Source: Filobasidium wieringae (lineage: Eukaryota > Basidiomycota > Tremellomycetes > Filobasidiales > Filobasidiaceae). Taken from it: DNA of 64,000 nucleotides. Positions 1 to 12,501 of the stretch are shown in pieces. The stretch is from NCBI GenBank assembly GCA_001600055.1, contig BCIV01000007.1, forward strand, positions 496,001 through 560,000, in the 5' to 3' direction. Within the stretch, counting starts at the first letter, position 1; the number at the start of each line of letters is the position of its first letter. Under the pieces are notes generated by a model that was not told the DNA's origin, did no database searches, and was given only the letters and a program-made list of their open reading frames with translations. A program made the translations under genes and the position numbers.

Positions 1-774
1 TGTTGGATTGGAATGAATGGAAAATGGAGTGTCTTAGCAGTGTAATCTAGGTGAGCTGTGGATCTGTTGCGTGAGGGAGCTCTTATATATATCTGCTATA
101 TGGCTGATTGGACGCTGGATTGATGGCCATGACGGCATCTGATTCAGATGATTGGACTTGTGAAACGTTCTGAAGATGACATCACGCGACGCAAATCTCA
201 CTTAGCGCGCGGAACCGTCCAAAATCGTGTTTCAGGTGGCGCACACACGGCCAGAAGCGCGAGAAGCACTAAACAGATAAATATCTTGCAGTGGTCGATA
301 GGGCAGAAGTTGCATGTCATGGTATAACGTAAGGAACTCTCACGTTCAAGTGTCTCAGAGACAAAACCTGCAATTCGATAGCAACAACCGGTGCCAGTAT
401 GGAGCAAGAACGCAAGATGGAACCCATTCAGTCGTTAGTCATCATAATAACCGAGGATCCAGGCTCCAACCAATCGTCAAGAATTTGATTCCACTCGATC
501 CCCAAAAGTGGATACTCCAAGGATAGGATTTCTGGTATACTTGTTTAAATACTCCATTCTCATAGGAGGTCTATGCTTGGCGTCCACTGCTCTGTGCTGG
601 ATTGATGACAAGCATATACTAATAGGCTCTTTAAATCCTCCTTCCGACTATCAGTATCGTTGGTTTAAATGATTAGCAGGACAGATGGCTCGACTTTTGT
701 GAGAGATTGATGAGAGGAAAGTACGGATTGAATCGGTTGCATGGCATGAAACATCCTTATCCCTATGACACTAC
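1..774. other. Left-edge intergenic sequence, no gene recognised
   Basis: Only short overlapping open frames without family resemblance are present. It lies 3' of the minus-strand DPH2 gene and probably holds its 3' UTR plus flanking sequence of a gene to the left of the window. Nothing specific is supported. Confidence 0.5.
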
Positions 775-2964
775 CTATTGACCTTCCTTTCCAAGGTTGT
801 CTACCCGATATCCTCTCGCGACTCCAACACGTCCATCCACCAATTTACTTGGTGCTAAATTGCCATGCGCATCGTAACCTTCACTTGCGTCTAATCCTTG
901 GAACGCTCTCGAAGCTAGATGTACCGCTGTCATACCAAAAGGGCGATATCAGTATGTGCTTTCCGAATGGAGAAGCGGATAAACTTACCTGCGACCTGAC
1001 TCTGTTCACTTCGTTTAACGAGAGCGCCACCTTCCTCTCGCTTGATCAAAGCACCTTCCGCTCCGAGATCTCTGGTTTCCTCCTCGTCTTTCTTGCCTCC
1101 GAACCGTCGGGTCATATGGTAAGATCCATCCGCAAGGGAAAATATCGGTCGGTCATCGTCTTCCTCTTCGCCGTTACCCTCACCGTCATCCTGATTGGGG
1201 GTGACTCGATCTCGCTCGATGTCTGCTCCGCAAGGTGATTATCTAAATTCAGCAAGATCGCGCAATAGGAACCCGGACAAGTACTTACCTCGCAGCACAG
1301 AAGCCATATCGAGAGTCCATTCTTCAGGTTTCCAACTCTCCATCTCTCCCTGTAACGCCAATCGCAGTTCATGGGGCGTCACCACCGGTCGGTAATATTC
1401 TTTCCCGTCGATCAATCCCCCTTCTCGACACCCGACCAGAACCCATCCTCCAACCGCTTCGAAATTGGCCAGCTTCTCGGGCCGTACACGACCAACGGAG
1501 ATGGTATAGCTTTTCCTTCCTTTCGATCTTATCAGAGCTCTGAGGTGCTTGACCATTGTATGGGACGATCGGAGACCGACGTTATGAACGAGGATCCCAA
1601 TCGTGCTTGTCTGATACATCTTGTGCAGAGCCAGTAATCGTTTTTGGAGTAACCTAGGGGTCCGGACGTGAAGAGCTGAGGTGGACTCGGAGGAGGGATC
1701 GAACTGATAGATCTGTTACAGCGCAAAAACAAGATCAGCCTCGTATATTGTCAGATCAGCACTAAATATTCAAACATCCTCACCTTGTTCTGACTATTCT
1801 CCATCATCAAATTGACTACGCCTCTACTTTCCTCGCCAATGTAAAACACAATGCAATCTTTCATCCCCACCCCTTCCGGAAACTCAAACTCTCTCAAACT
1901 AGACCGCTCTCCCTTCTCATTCGGATCCGTCTCTGTACCGTTCACAGGCTTTGTCGAACTATGCTCTGAGATATCTTCTTGAGCTCCGTCCACATTCTGT
2001 AATCCTAGCTGTTGCAATTTGCCCTCCACTTCAAAAACAACGGGTTCACAACCACAAGCTTTTTCTTTGCCCTTCTCGCTCTGAGAAGAACCACAGCATC
2101 CTTGAGATTGGTTCGGGTTGGAACTGGAATTGCAACACGTTCCTGAGCCGGAAGAGCCGCAATTATTAGGGATTCGTGAAGAGGATGCGGTAGGGGAGAC
2201 TTGGGAGTTGATCTTGGAGAAGATTAGCTTTCTGATCTGTTGAGGTTTTGAAGAATGGGTGTTGAAGGATCGGATGATGTCGTCTAAAGCAGTATGACAA
2301 TCTCTCGAGATCAGCTAGGCCTCACACGATTTCCAGCGACAGGGACTGACCTTTCATCCAGTCATATGCTACGTCCCACATCACGACTACGTTCTCCGCA
2401 GACTCTTCAGAATCGAAAGCAATCTGGTAGAGCTGCTCTGCTACGTTGTTGCAATCAAGGTCTCGTTTAGGAAAGACATATAGCACGGGAAGCGCTTCCG
2501 TCCTATATAACAAGAGTGTATTAGTAAGACACAAGCAGCAAGAAGAACGACTTAGGCGAGGCTCACCTGGTAAGACAAGCGTGTCCGTAATGAACCAGCA
2601 AGTCGGCAGGAAGATGCAAAGCCGACAAAACGTCTGGACAACAGCTTCCGTAGGTGCTATCTCCCAAAACATAACATTGCCTCTCGACACCTTCGGTGTT
2701 CGTCTTTCGAGCATGCTCCTTGATTCCCTTCATCAGCATCCTGTAAACCAAGACACTGTCCGGCAGCAGCTCATCAGGAAATTGCAGAGCAATAGTTTTG
2801 TAACCATCGTTCGATAGGATGTGTTCCAGAGTGGATGTGATGGAGTAGCGGTCTGCTAGGGAAAGAGTGGAGGTCGATGTGGAAAGAGTCGCTTCTTCAG
2901 GGTTTGAAGGATCAGGGTCTTGCGCCTCGAAAGCATGCTCCGCTGGAGTTGAGAAGTCTGGCAT
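775..2964 (-). CDS. DPH2: Diphthamide biosynthesis protein 2 (Dph2)
   Basis: Six exons: 2567-2964, 2351-2502, 1784-2283, 1289-1712, 989-1222, 775-926, giving 619 residues. In this family Dph2 pairs with Dph1 to make the radical-SAM-like [4Fe-4S] enzyme that transfers 3-amino-3-carboxypropyl from S-adenosylmethionine to the eEF2 histidine, the first step of diphthamide synthesis in the cytosol. Visible family signatures are YGSCCPDV followed by VHYGHACL in exon 1 (the Cys pair and the third Cys typical of Dph2), VGCREGGLIDGKEYYRP in exon 4, and a conserved C-terminus with ASRAFQGLD. Exon 3 carries an odd Cys/Ser/Asn-rich insertion with seven cysteines. The start is the first ATG of the conserved N-terminal exon; PWP1 is divergent 241 bp away. 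Identification is firm; exact junctions are inferred from frame and splice consensus. Confidence 0.92.
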
Positions 2965-3205
2965 AGCGGCGTACTCGAGATTCCGACGGTGATTGATCCA
3001 GTCGAATGATTATGAACGTCCAAGAGGAGTATCAGGTTACTAAGATTCTGAACCATCTCGGTGATCTTCGAACATTTCTGAATTAAGGCGCGGATGCAAA
3101 TTTTATCAGAAATTACAAGTTCGCTTGAATTCCTCATCTCGCTCATATAATCATCCGTACCACAGCTTCACTACAGCCACATCAATCCTGCAGTCATCCA
3201 CCACG
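2965..3205. promoter_or_regulatory. Divergent promoter region DPH2 / PWP1
   Basis: This 241-bp gap separates the start codons of DPH2 (minus) and PWP1 (plus), so it must contain both 5' UTRs and core promoters. Two translation-related genes share it, which would allow co-regulation (inference). No clear TATA box is visible. Confidence 0.5.
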
Positions 3206-5267
3206 ATGTCCACACTGATATCTTCCATAGTATGGGTCCCTAGAGGAAGAGCTGCCGCTCGTCCCACCAACTACACGCTCGACGAGAACGAGCTCGAGCG
3301 TGTAGGGAAGATGGGAGGTGAGGGAGCTCTCGAAAAACTAAAGGCGGAGATGGAAAGGATGGAACTGAACGGAGCTCAGCAGGATGCTGACGGTGAAGAT
3401 GTCGACGAATGGGCCGAGTAAGTCAGAATCAGCTCGCTTCTCGACCAGATCGCTAGACTAACGGACATCATAATCGTCGTATAGCGAGTCAGAGTCTGGT
3501 GAATCATCCACCTCATCGAAGGAGGAAGAAGGAGACTCAAAATCTGCTGCTGAAGCAGACGGCATGGATGTGGAAGAGCCTACGAAATCTAATGACCCTA
3601 ACGATCTCTCCGCCTACAACTTGGACGGGTATGACGAGGAAGAAAGCAGAGGTGCTGGTGAGTTTTATAGCTAGGGACATTTCTCAATCAATCATTAATT
3701 CGAGTCGACGAATTAGCTATGGGAGCATTCTCCAATCTTGGAGGTCTCAAAGTACACCAGGATATCAATGACGACCCATACATCACCTTGAAGGAAGACG
3801 TACGTTTCTCAGAGCCCATCTTTTAGTCTGTTAACTGGCTAGATCTAATCTCTCTTCCCTTCTCTAAAGCCTGAAGAACAAAATCTCGACAGAGAAGCCC
3901 TTGAAATCCTCCCAACCGACTCCATCCTGATCACCGCTCGAACCTCCTCTGACCTCTCCTCCCTCGACTACCACGTCTACGACGAATCCAACGACAACCT
4001 TTACGTGCATCACGATCTCATGTTAGGTGGATGGCCTTTGTGTGTCGAGTGGTTGGATTTCCCTACCAACGGTGTCCAGCCTACTACGGTCATGGGTGAA
4101 GGAGAATCTTCCACAGGGTTCGGAAATTATATCGCAGTGGGAACGATGGATCCTACAATTGAGATTTGGGACATGGACATGCTCGATCCCATCTACCCTA
4201 ACGCCATGCTCGGACCTGCTCCTGGTTCGCTGACGGATCCTATTCCTAAAGCCAAAGGAACGGGGAAGAAGAAGAAAAAGTTGCTCCAGACCAACGCCGA
4301 TCATCACGTTTCAAGCGTCACCTCCCTCTCCTGGTCAGGGTTCCACCGAAATCTCTTGCTTTCGTCATCGGCTGACAGCACCGTCAAGCTCTGGGATCTC
4401 TCTCGACCTAACCCTCAGGCGGCGATCAAGTCATGGGACAACATTCACCCCAACGAGAAAGTCCTGGCTGTCGAGTGGAACAAGCACAAGGGTGGAGAGA
4501 ACAAGACGGTCGTTCTTTCTGCTGGTGAGAGGACTGTGAAGGTTTGGGATACTAGGGCTAGTGAAGAGGCTTTAGGGACCGGTAAATTGGGAAGTGATGT
4601 TGAGGCTATCAAGTGGGACCCATGGACAGGAATGGACTTCTTTGTAAGTATTGCTTACCTGTTGTCGAAACCTCGCTCAGATACTAATCGCCTACTAAAT
4701 CCATTCAGGTCTCGCTCGAGAACGGTCTGATCCTCGCTTATGATGCGCGAACCCTCTCCTCCCAAGCCAGTCAAAAATCTGGTCCCGTCCCTCAGCCAAA
4801 ATACACCATTTCAGCTCACGATGGTCCCGCTTCTGCTCTCGATGTCAACCCTCATATCAGAGGATGCATCGCTACCGGAGGTATGGACGGCAGGGTCAAG
4901 GTTTGGAACGTTAACGAGGAGGATGCAGGAAAGAGGGAAGTTTCGTTGGCTGTTAGCAGGGATTTGGGAGTAGTACGTACTCGATTGATTGGGATGGCAG
5001 TGGATTGTTTACTGAGTTGTGTTTCTATGACTGCAGGGCAAGGTCTTCACTCTCGGTTTCTCTCCCGATTCGCCTCTCACTCTTGCTGCCGCTGGTTCAG
5101 CCGCCAAGGTACAGATTTGGGACATGGGCGCCAACCAATCTGCTAGGACTGTATTTGGTTCCAAGCTGAGGGAAGCTGGCAGGGCTTTGAGAGAACGACC
5201 AGAGGGATCCAATGGAGCGGGAATTGTCGGAGTTGAGGATGATGACGAACAGAGTGATGAGGAGTAA
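3206..5267 (+). CDS. PWP1: Periodic tryptophan protein 1, WD40 ribosome-biogenesis factor
   Basis: Six exons: 3206-3417, 3485-3657, 3717-3799, 3870-4643, 4709-4972, 5037-5267, giving 578 residues. Pwp1 is a nucleolar WD-repeat protein needed for early large-subunit pre-rRNA processing. The N-terminus (SSIVWVPRGRAA followed by YTLDENELERV) matches the family, as does the stretch around NLYVHHDLMLGGWPLCVEWLDF in exon 4. WD repeats follow, with WDLS, VKVWDTR, VKVWNVN and VQIWDM endings, then an acidic tail. Between residues 70 and 130 lies an acidic linker, usual for Pwp1. The ATG at 3206 is preferred over an upstream in-frame codon because it begins the conserved block. Confidence 0.93.
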
Positions 5268-6094
5268 TGTTGTGGTTGCGCGTGTATGAGTATGTATAAT
5301 GGACCATGTGATACGTACACCTCAATGGATGGTGGTTGGCTCGCTGTTATTACCACTCCATTCTCCCTTGGCTGAGCACGGCAAAACTGCCTCGCTTTTG
5401 TTCGATCCCGAAAACAGGTGGTGCTGCCATTGCGTAGGGACTTCCCGACAGTATGCATAGAAGCTCGATCCTCGCTTAAATTCAGTGAGTTGGAGTCAGC
5501 TGTCTGATGATTGCCATTCGCCATGCTCACTCAGCGACCGGGTCATAGAACAAAAGGATCGCGAGACTCGCGTTTCATCTTCCTGCGCGCAGTTTTTCTT
5601 TTGTTTCCACCTGAAACGCGCGCCACTCGATCTCATTGTTGTTTGCGACCGTAGGAATCGATGTACCTAATTTGACTCTCGCTTGGACTAAATTACTCGG
5701 AATCCTCACGAGGTTTGAGAATTGAGATGCACAGCCGGGTACCTGATTTGCGCCACTGGTCGATGACGTCCGTGAAGAGGACAATTGGAGAAGGAAGGTC
5801 CGCGTTTCAGCTTTGACGCCCTAAAAGTGTCGCCTTTTCTTTTCTGACGCCCGGACATCTTTCACTTGTTCTATGCAGATAGGGAAACGTATAAGATGCT
5901 CCACTAGAGATGGGTTTGGTATGCTCCTCATTCTACCTCATCATCATCACCTCATACCCAAACACCACACTTTACGACCATCGGATACACCACACTCTCT
6001 TATACCTACATTCCTTTACAACAAGCCCGATATCTCTTATACTACTACACCCCTACTCAACAAATATATATATATACCATCACACAACCTCAAG
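5268..6094. promoter_or_regulatory. Intergenic; promoter and long pyrimidine-rich leader of the CPL1-like gene
   Basis: No coding frame is recognised. The last 180 bases before the next start codon are C/T- and A-rich, as in fungal leaders, and include an (AT)n run at about 6064-6076 only 20 bases before the ATG, so it is more likely leader than TATA box. Confidence 0.4.
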
Positions 6095-7336
6095 ATGCGT
6101 TTCTCCAAGATGTTCTTCGTCGCACTCTCTGCTGCCGCTAGCACCGCCTCTGTAGCCTACGCCACCATCTCCAATAACGGCCTTGTCACTAACGGAGCGT
6201 TCAACGGTATGCATCAGTTTCTACATAGAGCGAAAGCGGTTCCTGATTAAACTTTCGATATTGTAGTTGATGCTTCTGGTTGGACTATCCAGACGGATCG
6301 TAATGGCGTCGTTTCTCCAGGGCCGGAAAGATACGAGGCTAGCGGCTCGCGGTGGGAAACTCTTGGGTAGGTGTTTGCCTAACAGACCTATTGTGCTGAG
6401 ATAGCTGACATCATATCATGAACAACACAGATGGCAGTGGTATGATAGGAAAAGGATGATTGATGGGACACTCGCCCCAAACTTCGGCATCCTTTCTCAA
6501 ACCATTTCTGGACTAGTACCCAACGTCTGGTACAGTCTCAGTTTTGCTGCATACAATACAAACTCCGACCTTGATTCCGACTACTTCCTCCGAGTCAAGA
6601 TCAACGGCCAACAATTGAACGAAGGCAACTCCCTTGGCTTAACAAATCTGGTGCACACGTTCACCTTCAGATTCCAAGCTCCTCCAGATGCCGCTTCGGG
6701 TGTGACTGTCTCTTTCGAGAGCCAGAACAACGCTGCCTCCAACCTCGTATGTTCGACTTGTCGTCATTTGACATCAGAGGGAGTTAGGGACTCACCTTGC
6801 ATATTCGCAATCCAGGTCGACGAAGTTGGTATCACCGCGCTCTTGTCCGCTTCCCAAGCAGCAGTCCAGTCAAGAAAGAGGCGTCTCGATATGAGAAGCG
6901 CGGATGAGCTGTGTTCGCGTCCCGCGGAGAAAGCTTGTCCGGTTAGCAGCTGGACTTACCGAGCCGATCTTGCCTCCAACCCTGGTACGTATCCACTGTT
7001 GTTAAAGCTTCCACCCAGGTTCTGATCTTTCTGTTTGCTACTGGTAGCTGTCTTGAAGAAGGTCGGCGGTTGGGAATGCATCGAAGTCGAGCAGGACCTG
7101 GAGTCTTGTGGTGGATGCGCGAGCGTTCCAGGCGAGGGCGTGAACTGTTTGGACATTCCTGGAGTCAACACCTTGGGAGTGTCCTGTTCTGCTGGACAGT
7201 GTGTCATTGGTGCGTTTGCTTTTCTCCATCATGTGGCTCGTACGCAATTGCTCACTCGGTCCGATCGTGCGTCGCAGATTCATGTCTTGAAGACTACACT
7301 GTCTCTGACGACAGGTCGATCTGCACCCCCAAGTGA
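6095..7336 (+). CDS. Secreted protein with C-terminal CPL1-like cysteine-rich domain
   Basis: Six exons: 6095-6206, 6267-6366, 6431-6746, 6816-6984, 7048-7209, 7278-7336, giving 305 residues. An N-terminal signal peptide (about residues 1-23, hydrophobic core after MRFSK, cleavage near AYA-T) indicates secretion. Residues 25-190 form a beta-rich domain with GWTIQTD, GWQWYDR and NGQQLNEG, similar in style to fungal carbohydrate-binding/galactose-binding-like domains; no exact family is claimed. Residues 200-305 carry the basidiomycete CPL1/priA-like domain: CPVSS, WECIEV, LESCGGCAS, NCLDIPG, VSCSAGQCVI, DSCLEDY and a last Cys near the stop. Members of this family are secreted or cell-surface proteins; the function here is unknown. 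Confidence 0.85.
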
Positions 7337-8166
7337 TCGGGTAACAGCAGAACGGAAATTAGTAGTGTACCAGGCGGACTGGTACTTGACGAACTATATA
7401 ATAGTGTCTGTTCGTCGATAGAGCTAGACTGTGCCATATACAATAGACTATGAAAGATTCGCCGTGAGATACTGAAACCAGCCAGTCGAAACATGGACCG
7501 ATCTTCCCTCAGTTTCGTATCACGCTTGAGTTGCTTGGCCTACGATCTAAGATGACTGCAGTCAAGCCACACAAAAGTTGCCGGTCAGGTGTTATTGATT
7601 CCTACGGCGAGAAGTCTCAGGCTCGGACAACGTCGGCCTCCATCATGATTGATGGTGATTGTCGTCAGAGATAATCATGAGTCAACATGGTGGAGCATAT
7701 CCTGCTCACAGTATCCTCAAACTCATCAATCATACTTCAAACTAGCTCCAGTTGATTGGACAGATCCCATTCCATAGACGATCTTAGGCCTCATCGCTTG
7801 GAACTTATACGACCACCCACGACCCTTGAACTTTGATCAGCCATATCAGTTGTGCTGTGATTACATATCGACTTCTGTTTTCGCACGTACCGATCTTGTG
7901 AGATGACAACGCCCCCGGAAGACAATGTTTGTTCTCTAATCTGGTTGTGTATGGACAGATAAGACATAACGTTCTCTCAACATAATAGCGAGAGCTACGA
8001 CATACACGACTCATTCCAGCAACGCATATATCCCGATATAAACTCCTTTGTTCACGACGCAATACAATTACATTACCTGATCGCCACTACACATACCTGA
8101 AAATAATTTCAAGGCTCCCGGACATATTTCAAGCAGCTCGGCGTCACACGTTAAAGGATATCAGAA
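7337..8166. other. Intergenic between CPL1-like gene and RAC1
   Basis: No supported gene. It holds the 3' end of the upstream gene and the RAC1 promoter and leader. Short frames on both strands lack family resemblance. Confidence 0.5.
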
Positions 8167-9338
<1,172 letters not shown>

Positions 9339-10132
9339 ACCGCTGGCCTTGCTTGATGGTGTGGCTCATCTGAATCGCCGTTACGATAAACACGCCTATA
9401 CCTTCGCCTGTTCAATCTCTTCTCTAATGCTTTCCACCCGCTCGTCTCGCGATCGGGTTGAGTGGTACCTACCCTGTGATGGTGATTCCTGCTCTGTAAC
9501 GAGTTCTGTGTACGTCTGGTTATGGTTGATGACATCTTTTAATGTGGAACGGTTCTTTCTGGACTTCACGATCCATTCGTCAGTAGACGTCTCCAAGCGA
9601 GTTCTTTCGGAAACATGGTATGACGAAGGGTGTCTTCCTCTTCTTCACTCGATATCGCTACCCTTATGACATCTTTCGTTTTCCACCATCTCTAGAGCCT
9701 CCAACCAGGTCAGAGGAAATTACCTTGACGTGCCCAAAGCCCTCTTCATCATGAATGTAAGCCAAGTTCGAGATTCAATGCAGTATGGTTCATGTGTACC
9801 CTATCTTGCTCTTACCCGGTATTTTCGCCCATCCGCTCAGATCAATAGGCCCCCTAGGTGGAGAAGGAGGCGGAGAAAAACCGGAAAAGGACTTCGAGCG
9901 GGGTGGAAGCAGGGAAGTAAGGGGAAGTAATGTCAGATTAGTGGAAAGCGATTGCACGCAACGATCGTTACCAGTAAGATACGTTTCCAAGATCACCAAT
10001 TGATAGACACCATAGACAAATTACCCACACAACCACGACAATGACTATTACAAAGAGGATGATTACCAGAACAAACTCCCCTCTCAAAGCCACCTTCAGA
10101 TCACACAGAAACCAGACAGAACAATCCTCCCC
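9339..10132. other. Convergent 3' intergenic region
   Basis: It lies between the RAC1 stop and the stop of the minus-strand 7TM gene, so it should hold two 3' UTRs. No gene is supported; frames on both strands are low complexity or very short. Confidence 0.5.
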
Positions 10133-12249
10133 TCACCTCCTAGTACCTGGAGGATAGCTTGTACCTGGAATACTGGGAACGTGCTCTTCATGAGTGACTT
10201 CCACCTCCCGCGAAACCTCGATCACGACATCCGGAGCGGCTACTAGCTGATGAGGGATTCCTTGGAACGGGCCGGAGAACAGTGTAATCTAGGAAAGTAA
10301 AGGGTGCGATGGTATCAGATAGGAAAAACAAAGATCAAAAAGCCAACAGATGTCCGCTACTTACCGCTGGAGGGAGAGGCGCAGAGGACGCTTTTTCAGA
10401 ATGATCGCTCTTCCGCTTCAACGCAGCTTCAAGTTGACTCAACGGCGAGGTAATGAAGCTATCGTCTCCGAACTCTCGCCTTTCATCGTCGACGTTCAAG
10501 ACTCCAATCCTCGTCTCCCTAGGTCCGCGATGGTCAGACTCCTCGAGCGGTCCGTCCAGATCGAACAGGTCGTCTTCGGGTACGCGTTCATTCTCTTGAA
10601 TCGTTCCGCGCTCACGGAGAAGTGTAACAAGCGTTCGATGTTCGTAAGAATGATGCGAGCGTAATTGGCTTAACGGGTCCTCAAAATCGTCTTCCTGGTG
10701 TTTAGCCTTTCCAGTCTGTATCGTGCCGGGTCTCATTGACGCTCGTCGAGCATCAGGACCCACTTCGAGTCCGCCGTGGGTCACTCTCCTCTTTACGAGT
10801 CGATGAGCAGGATCTTCTTGCGCTTCCGACAGGGAAATTGGTAGGTAGAGCTGACAATGCAGATATTATAAGTGTTGACAAGCTTCGATCGCGTCTGACA
10901 TCAGGCTCACCATGACGGAAATTATATTGCTCATCCAGAAAGAGATCACCGTGACGAGATAAAGCAGATCGTTTGAAAGACTTCGAAATCGATGAAGGCA
11001 CCAAATTTGTAGCTGAACTGCAGCCGATATGTCTTTGACTTACGGATTCATTAAAAGCGCTTTTGCTTCAGTTGTCGCCGAGTACCCTTGTGCGAGCAAC
11101 GATCCCGCTAGACCTGCCCTGAAGATCGTACGGATCAAATTCAACTCTGCCATCCGTTGAGAGTTTGGTCAGGAGCGGTATAATGGCTATAGCGAATATT
11201 GGCTGACCTTCGAAGAATCGCAACTTCGATATCACGTCCTCGCTAGCTCCGTGAGCTTGTACCTGTTCAGGCGCGAGTCAGGCCGGATTTAGCGTCGATA
11301 GCGATCGAACAACGGTGAAACTTTCCTCACCTGACGAATGAATCCGGGCAGATAGTAGACGAGAATCAGACTGAAAAAGCTGTACATAATCTACCCTTTG
11401 ATGTCAGCTAAGATTTTTCCTCGAGCGCATCGATGCTTACACATTGATGACCCCAACTCCACCTTCGAACAAGAAGATCCTGATGTTCTGTTGCATCACG
11501 TCTGTTTCGCCTGCAAAGGGAACGGAAGCATGGGCGATGGTAGCCACCAAAGAGAGGACAACCCAGACCATGAAAATGTTCGAATTAAGGTACCGAGTGA
11601 TCTTGCCCGGTCTCTTTCCGCCTCTCACACGTGATTCTGAACTGCGGGAGTGTTTCATGCTCTTGAGAAGAAAAGTCCAGTAGAGCGCTTCTTCTAGGTT
11701 CACAGCATCTGATCGCGAGTAGACTCAAGATCAGTCGATCGTAAGAGAGAGACAATCAGGACTTGAACGAGGCCTACCGTAGAGACAGAATGAAATGACC
11801 AAAACGATATCCCCAACCTTGTATAGGTGTTGTTGATACTCCGACCACAAGGGGATCGGAAGCGGAACCATTCCTATCGGTGCTGGTAGCAAGACCCACC
11901 CTTGAACATACTTCTGAACGGTCAAAAGGATAGCCCAGATGGAGAACCCAGTCATAGCGAGGGCTAATAACCACTAATTTTGCCGGATAACATGAGGAGC
12001 TGAGAGTCGGAAATATGTAACGACAGGTCGCGAGCTGACTCACCACCATCCCTGTTCGAACGGCGTTCTGTCTTCTAGGGACAAGGCAACGGCAGCGATC
12101 GAATTTCCACTTTGGCGTGTCGTCAGCGGCTTCATCGTTCTCCTGTGAACGAAGACGATTACACTTACAGCATGGATCATGAGATACGTAGGGATAGAAC
12201 TTCCCAAGAGCGCAGTGATCAACATGTTAGTGGGCGTTGTGCTTGCCAT
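10133..12249 (-). CDS. Seven-helix-like (GPCR-like) membrane protein, copy 1
   Basis: Ten exons: 12169-12249, 12044-12109, 11778-11973, 11443-11708, 11331-11390, 11208-11262, 11044-11146, 10911-11017, 10365-10816, 10133-10288, giving 513 residues. Hydrophobic segments include LITALLGSSIPTYLMIH, WLLALAMTGFSIWAILLTV, VGDIVLVISFCLY, FMVWVVLSLVATIAH and VINIMYSFFSLILVYYL, followed by a hydrophilic tail of about 280 residues. It is paralogous to the gene at 46605-48643: WKFDRCRCLVPR, NLEEALYWTFLL and GASEDVISKLRFF have direct counterparts there. The start at 12249 is chosen because the paralogue begins at the same place; an in-frame ATG at 12501 would add 84 residues. I recognise no named family; a receptor or sensor role is only suggested by topology. 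The last helix of copy 2 is not evident here. Confidence 0.72.
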
Positions 12250-12501
12250 GATGCTGGAGGCTAGAAAGTCAGAGGACGAAGGGTGACCGGAGTGGAAGAG
12301 GTTTAGCTTGATCTGAATCGTACGTTGGGTAGCGTTTGTATTATGTATGCCTGTGCTCCATGCAGTAATACAAGAAGTGCTGATTGGGAAATTGACGGCC
12401 AAAAAAGCCAAGGCAGAGATTTCGAGAGAAAGGCCTTTGTTCAACCATTCACGCTCGAGAAAGGACCTTGGGAGTGATGTTGTAATGATGAAAGAAGCCA
12501 A

